Source: DATKAS01 sp963773315
GTDB lineage: Bacteria > Actinomycetota > Acidimicrobiia > Acidimicrobiales > DATKAS01
Direction of reading: 5' to 3'
DNA length: 64,000 nucleotides
Assembly: GCA_963773315.1 (NCBI GenBank)
Contig: CAVZAF010000011.1
Location: 186,001-250,000 of the forward strand
This document shows, piece after piece, positions 53,825 to 62,194 of this stretch. The stretch's first letter is position 1. Every line of letters begins with the position of its first letter. Both the position numbers and the translations under genes were made by a program. A model generated the notes under the pieces. It was given only the letters and a program-made list of their open reading frames with translations, made no database searches and was not told the origin of the DNA.

Positions 53825-54994
53825 CTAGGGGGTGCCGACCACGGCGGAGATCGCCTCCGAGGGGTGAGCGGTCTCCCAGGGGCGACGCTCGATGTCGGCG
53901 AGCGCGCCGGCGAGGTCGAGCCGTGGCACCGCTTGCGGGCGCGTGCAATACACGTACGCCACCGCGCAGTAGTCGTCGACGCGCTCGGCGATGCCCCACG
54001 CGAGGTAGCGACCCTTCGCGTCGTACTGCCAGCCCTCGCCCGCGGCCGGATGCGTCGCCTCGTACTCCGCGAGCGTGGCTTCGCCCCCGAGCGGGAAGAA
54101 CTTCGCGCCGATCTGCTGGATCGTGACCCTCAGGTCGGACGTGAACATGATCGGGTCGAGCACGTGCCACCGGTAGAAGCTGACGAACTCCGGCTGGTCG
54201 GGACCTGCCGGACCGATGTTGACCGGCGCGCCTCCGTAGGGCGCGGCGTGCGCGCCCATCCCCCATGCGCTCCCCACGTAGTCCTCGAGGCCCGTGCCAC
54301 AGATCGTCGGCAGCTCGTCGTCGCCGTCGCGGAAGACCTTGACCTCGCCTTCGCCGTACCAATCGCCCGCGTCGATCACGCGGACGCCGATCGCGCAGCC
54401 CAGGAAACGCCCCGGTCCGTCGAGGCCGTCGACGATCACGAAGTCGCGCTTCTGCACCGTGGGGTTCTGCCGCCGGAACCCCACGTGCAGGTATCCCGCG
54501 CCGTCGTCGACCGGCCCGAGGGTGTAGTCGACTTGGTAGTAGAGGATGATCGAGCGCTCGCCGCCGTTGGTCGCCACGATGCGCACCTGCTCGCCGAACG
54601 GCATGGGCACATAGCTGTTGAAGCCCCGTCCCTCCTGCACGGCATGGAGCGCAGAGTGGTACTCGACCGGACGTCCGTGAGGTAGGCCGAAGAAGTCGAC
54701 GAACGGCACCGAGACGCTCGGCTCGGTCATGCCGTCGTAGAAGACCTCGATCAAGAGCGACCGCATGACCTCGGGGGGCGCCGGCGGGATCGTCATCCAG
54801 ATGTGGCGGATCGTGCCCGGCCCCTCGATGTCTGCAAGCACCACGGACTCGCCGGCGCGCATCCGCATGTTCGGAGCGCCCTTGCGACCGCCGTGCGCTG
54901 AGCCGCCGGCGCCCCGCGCACCGGTCGGGTTCTCGAAGGTGACCGCTCGGCTATCGATCGAGGGGTCGATGTAGGCAGGGTTCTCGAGGTTCAT
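53825..54994 (-). CDS. GH172 (DUF2961) family glycoside hydrolase-like protein
   Basis: 389 residues. Family landmarks: ENPTGARGAGGSAHGGRKG (substrate-site loop), IEGPGTIRHIWMTI, FYDGMTEPSVSVPFVDFFG, and the GTGLEDYVGSAWGMG motif containing a catalytic-type Glu. GH172 enzymes act on alpha-D-fructofuranosides or D-arabinofuranosides through a jelly-roll oligomer (established for characterised members). No signal peptide is visible, so the substrate would be intracellular. ATG at 54994 overlaps the PhyH-C stop. Confidence 0.85.
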   Translation of the reverse strand: MNLENPAYIDPSIDSRAVTFENPTGARGAGGSAHGGRKGAPNMRMRAGESVVLADIEGPGTIRHIWMTIPPAPPEVMRSLLIEVFYDGMTEPSVSVPFVDFFGLPHGRPVEYHSALHAVQEGRGFNSYVPMPFGEQVRIVATNGGERSIILYYQVDYTLGPVDDGAGYLHVGFRRQNPTVQKRDFVIVDGLDGPGRFLGCAIGVRVIDAGDWYGEGEVKVFRDGDDELPTICGTGLEDYVGSAWGMGAHAAPYGGAPVNIGPAGPDQPEFVSFYRWHVLDPIMFTSDLRVTIQQIGAKFFPLGGEATLAEYEATHPAAGEGWQYDAKGRYLAWGIAERVDDYCAVAYVYCTRPQAVPRLDLAGALADIERRPWETAHPSEAISAVVGTP

Positions 54995-55806
54995 CGCGTG
55001 ATCGTCCGCGCTTCCCAGGCCTTGCGGCCTTCGTCGAGCCACGGACGTTCCGCGACGACCTCAGCCGCGACCGGCGCGAGCTGGAACTCGTTCGCATACG
55101 CGCGGCGGGGCTGGTCGGTCGTGTTCGGTCCGGCGTAGTGGATCATGCGCGGGTGGTGAAAGGTCGCCGCGCCCGCCGGGATCGGCACCGCCACCGCGCC
55201 GGTCGTGTCGGGTTGATCGGCCTCGAGCCCGTGCACAGTTGGGTCGTCTGCGATGTGGTGATGGGACAGGACCGGCCCGCGATGCGAGCCGGGCACGAAG
55301 TGGAGGCATCCGCTCTCGACCGTCGCGTCGTCGAGCGGCATCCACGCGCCGACTGCGGTGTACGCCTTGTCGGCTGGCCAATACGCCTCGTCTTGGTGCC
55401 ACGGCGTCTCGTGCCCTCGCAGCGCCGGCTTCAAGATCATGTGCCCCCAACCGTGCAGCACGGCCTCATCCACGCCGAGCAGCGCCGACGCCATGCGACG
55501 GGCGTTCCGGAAGTACAGGGTGTCGCGAAGCTGTGGGAAGCGATGCTCCGGCGAGAGCACTTGCGGCAGCAGATCGTCGCCCTCCGCGTCGTACGAGCGA
55601 GCGAGGTCGAAGTAGCCGCCCTTGAACGCTCCCTCCTTCTGCTCGAAGAGGAGGTCGTACGCGACGCCGAGCCACTCGACCTCCTCGTCGGTCGTGATGC
55701 GCGGCACCGCGACAAACCCGTTGTCGGCGAAGAAGGCCACGTCGGCGTCGGTGGGGATGATCTCGAACCGCGCGCCCGGAAGCGGCGGAAGGTCGACGTC
55801 GGTCAT
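54991..55806 (-). CDS. PhyH family dioxygenase, copy C
   Basis: 271 residues: PTDADVAFFADNGFVAVPRITTDEEVEWL, iron site ETPWHQDEAYWPAD, CLHFVPGSHRGPVLSHH, FHHPRMIHYAGPNTTDQPRRAYA. By eye closest to copy A (shared GAGTATFHH-like and PRRA patterns). Overlaps copy D and the GH172 gene by 4 bp each, forming a tight three-gene operon. Confidence 0.87.
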   Translation of the reverse strand: MTDVDLPPLPGARFEIIPTDADVAFFADNGFVAVPRITTDEEVEWLGVAYDLLFEQKEGAFKGGYFDLARSYDAEGDDLLPQVLSPEHRFPQLRDTLYFRNARRMASALLGVDEAVLHGWGHMILKPALRGHETPWHQDEAYWPADKAYTAVGAWMPLDDATVESGCLHFVPGSHRGPVLSHHHIADDPTVHGLEADQPDTTGAVAVPIPAGAATFHHPRMIHYAGPNTTDQPRRAYANEFQLAPVAAEVVAERPWLDEGRKAWEARTITR

Positions 55807-56576
55807 GCTTGCTGAAGCTTGGACTTCGGCTTGAACATGTCGCGGATGTGGGTCATCCCGACCGGTTGGTAGCTGTAGAGCAACGCTCTCCGCTCGGTGT
55901 CGGAGGTGTTCGGCGCCGACTGGTGCACGAGGAACGGCCCGAACGCGACGAGCGAACCCGCCTTCATCTCGAGGGGGACGAGCTCGGCCTCTGCGTACGC
56001 GTTGAAGTCGATCTCGTTCTGCCCGAACACGTCGGCGTCGGTGCGCTTGTCCCACTCCCCCGACTTGTGGCTGCCGGGGACGACATGGAGGCACCCGTTT
56101 GCGAGCGTCGCGTCGTCGAGCATCAGCATGATCGTCATCACACGGTCGGCGTCGTCCGCGGTGCCGACCCAGTACGGATGGTCCTGGTGCATCGGGTTCA
56201 CGCCGCCGTGATGCGGACGCTTGAGGTTCAGCTTCTCGGTGAAGAGCATCGGCTCGGCGTCGAGGACGGCGCGTGCCAAGTCGAGGAAGCGGGGATCGTG
56301 GGCCCAGCCGTTGAGCGCTGGACTGAGGTGCGCGAACGGCTCGATGCCGTGGACGATGTCGCTGTCGCCCTCCCACTTGATCATCGTCTGACGCGTCACG
56401 TCGGGATCGAAGACGTAGCTGCCCGCGTGGATGCGACGGCCCTGACGGTCGCGCACGAGGTCGGCGACGAGCGCTTCGCACGCGTCGACCATGTCCGCGA
56501 TCTCGGCAGAGGTGAACACCCCCTCGCGGACGACGAAGCCGTCGTCCTCGTACTGCCGACGTTCTCGATCGTCCAC
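55803..56576 (-). CDS. PhyH family dioxygenase, copy D
   Basis: 257 residues: RRQYEDDGFVVREGVFTSAEIADMVDACEALVADL, iron site VNPMHQDHPYWVGT, CLHVVPGSHKSGEW, FLVHQSAPNTSDTERRALLYSY. Distinct from A-C in its N-terminal half, so probably a different substrate position. GTG at 56576 has GGGGG nearby as ribosome-binding site. First gene of the operon D-C-GH172; operator 2 lies 25 bp upstream. Confidence 0.86.
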   Translation of the reverse strand: MDDRERRQYEDDGFVVREGVFTSAEIADMVDACEALVADLVRDRQGRRIHAGSYVFDPDVTRQTMIKWEGDSDIVHGIEPFAHLSPALNGWAHDPRFLDLARAVLDAEPMLFTEKLNLKRPHHGGVNPMHQDHPYWVGTADDADRVMTIMLMLDDATLANGCLHVVPGSHKSGEWDKRTDADVFGQNEIDFNAYAEAELVPLEMKAGSLVAFGPFLVHQSAPNTSDTERRALLYSYQPVGMTHIRDMFKPKSKLQQA

Positions 56577-56600
56577 CCGTGACCCCCTGCCGTGAACCCC

Positions 56601-56614
56601 GGAAAACGATTTCC
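56601..56614. promoter_or_regulatory. LacI-type operator 2
   Basis: GGAAAACGATTTCC, an imperfect palindrome (one mismatch pair) with central CG. Between the divergent PhyH-D and acyl-CoA dehydrogenase genes. About 43 bp upstream of the acyl-CoA dehydrogenase start and downstream of a possible minus-strand -10 (TAGCGT, 56632 to 56627). Confidence 0.6.
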
Positions 56615-56637
56615 TGCAGCGAGGGCACGCTACCGCG

Positions 56638-56643
56638 TACGTT
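56638..56643 (+). promoter_or_regulatory. Leaderless -10 of the acyl-CoA dehydrogenase gene
   Basis: TACGTT, 7 bases before the ATG at 56651, with no Shine-Dalgarno. Fixes the start codon and places operator 2 over the -35 region. Confidence 0.5.
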
Positions 56644-56650
56644 CGAGGCG

Positions 56651-57907
56651 ATGGCCCAACCCGACCGCGACGCCAGCTCGGTCCGTGCCGAGATCCGCGA
56701 GTGGCTCGCGGCGAGCTGGGATCCCGACCTCCCGCTCGTCGAGTGGCGCACACGGCTCGCCGACTCGGGATGGGCGTGCCCGTCGTGGCCGGTCGAGTGG
56801 TTCGGCCAGGGCTTGCCCGCGTGGTCCGAGTCGATCGTGCACGACGAGCTCGCTGACGCCGGGGCCGTCGGTCCGCCGGTCGGCGGAGGCATGGGGCTGG
56901 CGGCACCGACGATCCTCGCCCACGGGCCTGACTCGCTGCGACGCAAGCTCCTGCATCCGATCCTCACTGGTGAGCACATGTGGTGTCAGCTCTTCAGCGA
57001 GCCCGGCAACGGCTCCGACCTCGCCGGCCTCACCACGCGGGCGGAGCGCGACGGTGACGAGTGGGTGATCAACGGACAGAAGGTGTGGAACACCTCCGCT
57101 CACCATGCCGAGTTCGGCATGCTCCTGGCTCGCACCGATTGGGACGTGCCCAAGCACAAGGGCATCAGCTACTTCGCGCTGCCGATGCACCAACCCGGCG
57201 TCGAGGTGCGTCCGCTACGCCAGATGAACCGTCACGCATCGTTCAACGAGGTGTTCCTCACCGATGCGCGTGTCTCTGTCGACATGATGGTCGGTGAGCC
57301 CGGCGAGGGCTGGCGCGCTGCGCTCACCACTCTTGCCCACGAGCGCCGGTTCGCCGGGATGTTCCGACCACGGCTGCCGAGGGTCGACGGGCGCGCGGTG
57401 CGCGAGGCCCAAGCCGAGGCCGACGAGTACTTCGCGACTTACTCGTGGTATCCGCAGCGCGCCGGACGCGCCGACCTCCTCGTCGATGCCGCGCGCGAGC
57501 AGGGACGCCTCGACGATCCGCTCGTGCGCCAGGCAATCGCGGCCGAGACGTCGCTCGTGCGAGCGAACCAGTGGACCGCCCAGCGCGCCCAGGCGGCACG
57601 CGCCCTCGGGCGTCCCCCCGGCGCCGAAGGCTCCCTCGGGAAGCTCGCGGCGAGCGACGTCGCCCGCGGCGCCGCATTGGCCCATGCGCTCATCGGCGGC
57701 GCGTCAGCGATGCTCGACTACGAGGACGGAGCGATGGACGGCGTCGTCGCCGAGGTGCTCGTGTCGGTCCCCGCGGTCTCGATCGCAGGCGGTACCGACC
57801 AGATCCAGCGCAACATCATCGGGGAGCAGGTCCTCGGCTTGCCTCGTGAGCCGAGCGTCGACCGCGACATGCCCTTCCGCGAGGTGCCCCGCAACACGGG
57901 TCGCTGA
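56651..57907 (+). CDS. Acyl-CoA dehydrogenase
   Basis: 418 residues. N-terminal helical domain, beta domain with WCQLFSEPGNGSDLAGLTTRAERDGDEWVINGQKVWNTSAHHAEFGMLLART (FAD and substrate contacts), C-terminal bundle with GTDQIQRNIIGEQVLGLPREP. The catalytic base is not obvious at the usual position, as in several bile-acid/steroid-type and other atypical members. Oxidises an acyl-CoA; with the CoA-transferase it gives the locus a CoA-thioester branch. Confidence 0.87.
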   Translation: MAQPDRDASSVRAEIREWLAASWDPDLPLVEWRTRLADSGWACPSWPVEWFGQGLPAWSESIVHDELADAGAVGPPVGGGMGLAAPTILAHGPDSLRRKLLHPILTGEHMWCQLFSEPGNGSDLAGLTTRAERDGDEWVINGQKVWNTSAHHAEFGMLLARTDWDVPKHKGISYFALPMHQPGVEVRPLRQMNRHASFNEVFLTDARVSVDMMVGEPGEGWRAALTTLAHERRFAGMFRPRLPRVDGRAVREAQAEADEYFATYSWYPQRAGRADLLVDAAREQGRLDDPLVRQAIAAETSLVRANQWTAQRAQAARALGRPPGAEGSLGKLAASDVARGAALAHALIGGASAMLDYEDGAMDGVVAEVLVSVPAVSIAGGTDQIQRNIIGEQVLGLPREPSVDRDMPFREVPRNTGR

Positions 57908-57937
57908 CGCATGCCGCCCCGAGCGAACCCGCGCGCA

Positions 57938-57961
57938 TAACCGGCCAACGGTGGCCGGTTA
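57938..57961. terminator. Intrinsic terminator-like hairpin
   Basis: TAACCGGCCA (57938-57947), loop ACGG, TGGCCGGTTA (57952-57961): a perfect 10-bp stem downstream of the acyl-CoA dehydrogenase, without a T tract, as is common in high-GC Actinobacteria. Confidence 0.65.
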
Positions 57962-58009
57962 CCCGCGCGAGAACGCGAAGGAGGGCAGAGACCGGCGTAC
58001 CGTGCGCCG

Positions 58010-58246
58010 ATGGCGACGCACAACATCGAGATGCAGCAGACCGCGAGGCTCGTCAGCAAGGTCGACGTCGTCTTCGTCGTGTCGAACGACGAGGAAGGCA
58101 AGCTCGGCGAGCTCCACCTTTCAAAGGGCGGGGTCGACTGGTGGCCCAAGAACTCGAAGAAGTACTTCCATCGTTACAACTGGGAGCAGTTCCGCCGCCT
58201 GATCGAGAGCGAGCCGGCGAAGCGCAAGCCCGACGACGAGGAGTGA
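58010..58246 (+). CDS. Conserved-looking small protein of unknown function
   Basis: 78 residues with strand pattern ARLVSKVDVVFVVSNDEEGKLGELHLSKGGVDWWP and a basic/acidic helical tail. No catalytic motif. TACCGT at 57998-58003 ends 6 bases before the ATG, a textbook leaderless promoter, so the gene is probably real. Followed 3 bp later by the F420/PPOX gene. Confidence 0.65.
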   Translation: MATHNIEMQQTARLVSKVDVVFVVSNDEEGKLGELHLSKGGVDWWPKNSKKYFHRYNWEQFRRLIESEPAKRKPDDEE

Positions 58247-58249
58247 TCG

Positions 58250-58684
58250 ATGCCGTACACACCGGCACCTGACGGCTGGTGGCAGGAGTTCCTCGGCGCG
58301 CTCCCCGCACACACGGCGAAGCTCGCCGTCGTCAAGGCGGACGGCAGCCCGCACGTCGCTCCGGTCTGGATCGACCTCGACGGCGACGACGTGGTCTTCA
58401 TGACTGGCTCCGAGACAGTGAAGGGAAGGGCGATCCTGCGCGACCCGCGGGTGAGCATCTGCGTCGACGACGAGCACCCGCCATTCAGCTTCGTCACGAT
58501 CAACGGGAGGGCCCGCGTCTCGCTCGATCCCGACGAGATGCTGCTCTGGGCCACGCGCATCGCTGGCCGCTACATGGGAGCCGACCTCGCCGACGAGTAC
58601 GGACGCCGCAACGCCGTGCCTCCCGAGATGGTCGTGCGCGTCACCCCGACGAAGGTCGTCGCGAAGGTGGCCATCGCGGACTGA
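58250..58684 (+). CDS. F420-dependent PPOX-class oxidoreductase
   Basis: 144 residues: GALPAHTAKLAVVKADGSPHVAPVWIDLDGDDVVFMTGSETVKGRAILRDPRVSICVDDEHPPFSFVTINGRARVS. This matches the F420-binding PPOX group (deazaflavin-dependent reductases), distinct from the four DosR-island PPOX paralogues. Uses F420H2 to reduce a small molecule or quinone. Co-transcribed with the 78-residue gene. Confidence 0.85.
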   Translation: MPYTPAPDGWWQEFLGALPAHTAKLAVVKADGSPHVAPVWIDLDGDDVVFMTGSETVKGRAILRDPRVSICVDDEHPPFSFVTINGRARVSLDPDEMLLWATRIAGRYMGADLADEYGRRNAVPPEMVVRVTPTKVVAKVAIAD

Positions 58685-58694
58685 CCCAGCGCGA

Positions 58695-59402
58695 TCAGCC
58701 GAGTGACGCGAGCGCCTCCCGCAGCGACGGGTTCACCGGGCTGTCGGCAGGGAGCCGAGCGTTCACCGCGTCGATGAGCTGATCGTCGGTCAGCGTCGCC
58801 TCGATGCCGCTCGCTCGCACCCACGTGCCGTCGGCGAGGAGCTGCACCTCGACGTCGGGCTTCGCCTCCGCCAGCGCGAAGCGAGCGAACCGGGCTCGCC
58901 AGTCGCGCCGCGTCTCTTCCTCCCGCTTGTGTGTCGTCGGCACGCCGATGTCGTCGGCGTGCGTCGCCAGCTCGGACGCGAGGTGCCACGCCTGCCACCG
59001 CACCGGGTAGGCGCCGACGGCGGTCGGCATGTCTTCACCGTCGCGCCGACGCATGTCGGCTCGGGTGACGCCGTTCTCGCGCTGGAACTCGTCGAGCAGA
59101 TCGGCCGGCGACTTGTCCTTGCGGTCGCTCACGCCCAGCGCGTTGAAGGAGTGGACGTCGGTTGCTCCTCGTGCCGCGTAGCTCTCGAACATGGGGCCGA
59201 CGGAGTCGGTGAGGCAGGCGCGGTTGTACTCCTCCCCTCCCGCAAGGTGGGCGAGGACGTCTTTCACGGACCAGCCTTCGCACGCCGAAGGCTCGTCCCA
59301 GTCGTCACCCCTGAGCGAGCTGAAGTAGAACTCGAGCCGAGCCGCCTCGGACTCCATCAGGTCGTACGGGTTGATCTCAGCGAGCTCGCTGTCGTCTGGC
59401 AT
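58695..59402 (-). CDS. Maleylpyruvate-isomerase-N/TIGR03083-type DinB-like protein
   Basis: 235 residues: LMESEAARLEFYFSSLRGDDWDEPSACEGWSVKDVLAHLAGGEEY (metal-binding His region), then WQAWHLASELATHADDIGVP (second metal His pair), then an SCP2-like C-terminal part (VEVQLLADGTWVRASGIEATLTDDQLIDAVNARL). Members are mycothiol-dependent enzymes in Actinobacteria. ATG at 59402 starts the domain; upstream codons are not conserved. Confidence 0.82.
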   Translation of the reverse strand: MPDDSELAEINPYDLMESEAARLEFYFSSLRGDDWDEPSACEGWSVKDVLAHLAGGEEYNRACLTDSVGPMFESYAARGATDVHSFNALGVSDRKDKSPADLLDEFQRENGVTRADMRRRDGEDMPTAVGAYPVRWQAWHLASELATHADDIGVPTTHKREEETRRDWRARFARFALAEAKPDVEVQLLADGTWVRASGIEATLTDDQLIDAVNARLPADSPVNPSLREALASLG

Positions 59403-59447
59403 CTGCCCACTTTGCCACCGAGGCGCCGAGCCCACATCAAAGGCGCA

Positions 59448-59954
59448 CTACCGGAGTCGCACTCCCGAGAACGGCAGGCCCGAGGCGACGACCTCACTCC
59501 AGAACGGCGCGAGGCGCGGGACGAACCGCAGCTCGACACCCGCCTGCGCGTGGAGGTCGAGGAGGTCGCCGAGCGGCCGGACCGACAACGGCTCGACGGA
59601 CACCCGCGAGGTCCACTGTCCTTCGGCCTCCGGCCACTCGACGAACGTCGCTCGGTCGAGCTCGTACACATGGAGCCGCACCGCGCGCATGCGCTCGAGC
59701 CACGCGAGCTCGGTTGCGTTGATGCGGCCGGCGTCAGACAAGAACCGTGTGCAGAGAGCGGCGCGCTGGGCCTCGTCGTTGGCCCACACCGATGCTCGGG
59801 GACAGTCGCGAGGGAACCAGTAGACCGGCGCGTGCTCGGCGTCGATCGCCCACACCGCCGGCGCCTGGGTCGGGTTCGTGGTGGGCACGTGCGGGACGAA
59901 CCGTTCGATGGACGGGTCCTCGCTGAAGTGGAGAAGCGGCGAGATGTCAGCCAT
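59448..59954 (-). CDS. DUF6886-like protein
   Basis: 168 residues beginning with LLHFSEDPSIERFVPHVPTTNP and containing VWAIDAEHAPVYWFPRDCPRASVWA, a pattern I associate with DUF6886. No catalytic assignment. Compact alpha/beta protein. ATG at 59954 is at the start of the conserved block. The name is from memory of the family pattern. Confidence 0.65.
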   Translation of the reverse strand: MADISPLLHFSEDPSIERFVPHVPTTNPTQAPAVWAIDAEHAPVYWFPRDCPRASVWANDEAQRAALCTRFLSDAGRINATELAWLERMRAVRLHVYELDRATFVEWPEAEGQWTSRVSVEPLSVRPLGDLLDLHAQAGVELRFVPRLAPFWSEVVASGLPFSGVRLR

Positions 59955-60090
59955 CTCGTGGGAGCATGACGCACCGTGGGCGTCCGAGCGCCGGTCACGA
60001 GCAAACGTGCAGGTCAACCACCATTCGCGGACCGTTCTGTGAGAGAGTCGTTGGCGCGGGCGGCCGCACCCACAGAGGAGGAAGCTTCAC

Positions 60091-60369
60091 GTGAAGCGTC
60101 TACTCGTCCTGTCCGCGCTCGTGATCGTCCTCGGCGCGGCGCCGGCTGGCGCCGTCACACAGAGCAACACATACACCAAGACGTTCTCGGGCCAGGTGAC
60201 GATCGTGAACACCGGCGGGAAGGTGCAGATCACTCCCGCCCAGATCCACATCGGGTCGACCGGTGGCACGAACGTGCTGGTCGTGAGCAATGTGTTGACG
60301 ACAGCGCCTGCGACCGCGATCAACGACGCGAGCCCTCCGCCGATCGTCCAGACGAACACCAACCCCTAG
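60091..60369 (+). CDS. Small secreted protein of unknown function
   Basis: 92 residues: signal peptide (RLLVLSALVIVLGAAPAGA, cleavage near residue 21) and a short Thr/Val-rich mature part (TFSGQVTIVNTGGKVQITPAQIHIG). No domain recognised. A strong Shine-Dalgarno (GAGGAGGAAG) precedes the GTG at 60091. Beta-rich, possibly an adhesin- or matrix-like peptide. Confidence 0.65.
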   Translation: MKRLLVLSALVIVLGAAPAGAVTQSNTYTKTFSGQVTIVNTGGKVQITPAQIHIGSTGGTNVLVVSNVLTTAPATAINDASPPPIVQTNTNP

Positions 60370-60373
60370 GGCA

Positions 60374-61156
60374 TCAGTCGCCGAGGAGCTCGCGGTTTCG
60401 AGTCCACAGGCGGCTCATCCCGCGGATCCATCGATCGGGATCATCGGCCTTGCGCGTCATGTATTCGTGCATCGCAGGGTGCGTGAGGATCAGGAAGCGG
60501 TCGGCGACGACTCCTTCGAGGACGCGCGCCGCCGCTTCGTCAGCCGAGATCGCCCCTCCGCCGCCGATCATGGTGTCGGCCTTGTCGGGGTCGCCCAACG
60601 TGCCGCGCAGCATCGGCGTGTCGACCGCTCCCGGACAGATGCACGACACCTTCACACCGCGATCGGCATAGCTGATCGCCATCCACTCGGCGAAGCCCAC
60701 CGCCGCGTGCTTCGTCGTCGCGTAGACGCCGTCACCGAGGGTCGTGAGGATGCCGGCCATCGACGCCGTCGTGACGAGATGCCCTTCACCGCGCTCGATC
60801 CAGCGAGGGACGAGCGCTCGCGAGGCGTGGACGTGAGCCATGACGTTCACCTGCCACTGCAGCTCCCACCACGCGTCAGGCGCGTCGTACGACCCTCCTT
60901 GGGCAACGCCGGCGTTCGCGAACCAGATGGCGATCGGGCCGTCACGCTGCTCGACCTCGGCAACCAGCGTCTCGGTCGCATCGCCGTCGGTGACGTCGAG
61001 CACCGCGTTCACGATCGCGTCGCCCTTGTGTCGCGGCGCGTCGAGATCGGTCGCGATCACCTTCGTGGCCCCCGCGCCGACGAGCGCCCGAACCAGCGCG
61101 CTCCCGATGCCACCCGCTGCGCCCGTGACGACTGCGACCTTGCCCTTCGGATCCAT
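60374..61156 (-). CDS. Short-chain dehydrogenase/reductase
   Basis: 260 residues: TGAAGGIGSAL cofactor loop, NAGVAQGG, catalytic Ser in TTASMAGI and the YATTK (YxxxK) pair, then ICPGAVDTPM. NAD(P)-dependent alcohol/ketone oxidoreductase; substrate not predictable. ATG at 61156 directly precedes the Rossmann strand. Confidence 0.9.
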   Translation of the reverse strand: MDPKGKVAVVTGAAGGIGSALVRALVGAGATKVIATDLDAPRHKGDAIVNAVLDVTDGDATETLVAEVEQRDGPIAIWFANAGVAQGGSYDAPDAWWELQWQVNVMAHVHASRALVPRWIERGEGHLVTTASMAGILTTLGDGVYATTKHAAVGFAEWMAISYADRGVKVSCICPGAVDTPMLRGTLGDPDKADTMIGGGGAISADEAAARVLEGVVADRFLILTHPAMHEYMTRKADDPDRWIRGMSRLWTRNRELLGD

Positions 61157-61192
61157 GGGGCGACGATAGATCGCGTTCGCGATGATGGCCGC

Positions 61193-61576
61193 GTGAGCCC
61201 GAGGCGCGTGCAAGCCCTCCCCAAGGTGCGCGAGATCTGCATGTCGTTCCCCGAGGTGACCGAGCGCCTCAGCCACGGGTCGCCCACTTGGTTCGTGCGA
61301 GGAAAGACGACGTTCGTGTCCCTCATGGAGGACGGGCACCACCAGGATCAGTTCCCCCACCTGTGGTGCGCCGCGCCTCCGGGAGTGCAGGGCGAGCTCG
61401 TCGAAGCGGAGCCCGACCGCTTCTTCAGGCCTCCTTACGTCGGAGGACGCGGATGGCTCGGCGTGCGCCTCGACGTAGCGATCGACTGGGACGAGATGGC
61501 TCTGATCCTCGAGGACGCCTACCGGGTCGTCGCGCCGAAGAAGCTCATCGCCGAGCTCGACGCCCGGAGCGGCTAG
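61193..61576 (+). CDS. MmcQ/YjbR family protein, second copy
   Basis: 127 residues: VREICMSFPEVTERLSHGSPTWFVRGKTTFVSLMEDGHHQDQFPHLWCAAPP, ending RVVAPKKLIAEL. Same family as 42868 but a diverged subgroup (HGSPTWFV). Function unknown. GTG at 61193, divergent from the SDR gene. Confidence 0.82.
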   Translation: MSPRRVQALPKVREICMSFPEVTERLSHGSPTWFVRGKTTFVSLMEDGHHQDQFPHLWCAAPPGVQGELVEAEPDRFFRPPYVGGRGWLGVRLDVAIDWDEMALILEDAYRVVAPKKLIAELDARSG

Positions 61577-61585
61577 ACGTTCGCC

Positions 61586-62194
61586 ATGACCGGGGCGCGC
61601 AACGACATCCTGCTGACCGACGCCTTCGAGTACGCGGCTCACCACCATCGCGACCAGACGCGCAAGGGAAGCGACATCCCGTATCTCGCCCACGTCCTCG
61701 GCGTCGCATCGTTGGTGCTCGAGTACGGCGGCACCGACCGCCAGGCCGCGGCCGCGCTGTTGCACGACGTGGCCGAAGACCACGGCGGCCAGGCGCGGCT
61801 CGATGAGATCAAGAAGAAGTTCGGCAAGCGGGTCGAGAGGATCGTGCGTGAGTGCTCGGACAGCCTCGCCGCGGACCCGTCGAAGAAGGAGCGGTGGAGC
61901 AAGCGCAAGAAGCGCTACGTGAAGCACCTCCGCCACCGAGCGCACGACGACACGCTCCTCGTGTCGTGCGCGGACAAGCTCTACAACGCGAGAGCGACGT
62001 TGGAGGACGCCCGGGCCATCGGCCCGAAGGTCTGGAAGCGGTTCCACGGCAGTCCCAAGAATCAGGCCCGGAATTACCGCGCCCTCTCGACCGTCTACTG
62101 CAAGCGCATGCGCAAGGGACCCGGGGCAGCACTCGCGCGTGAGCTGCGCAGGGTCGTGAACGACCTCGAGATCGAGGCCGCCAAGGCGCGTTGA
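61586..62194 (+). CDS. HD-domain phosphohydrolase (RelA/SpoT HD-like)
   Basis: 202 residues: FEYAAHHHRDQTRKGSDIPYLAHVLGVASLVLEYGG, metal site LLHDVAED, and SCADKLYNARATLED. This is the HD layout of (p)ppGpp hydrolases (Mesh1/SpoT-like), without a synthetase domain. Alarmone hydrolysis is plausible but unproven. The stop overlaps the DUF429 ATG. Confidence 0.85.
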   Translation: MTGARNDILLTDAFEYAAHHHRDQTRKGSDIPYLAHVLGVASLVLEYGGTDRQAAAALLHDVAEDHGGQARLDEIKKKFGKRVERIVRECSDSLAADPSKKERWSKRKKRYVKHLRHRAHDDTLLVSCADKLYNARATLEDARAIGPKVWKRFHGSPKNQARNYRALSTVYCKRMRKGPGAALARELRRVVNDLEIEAAKAR

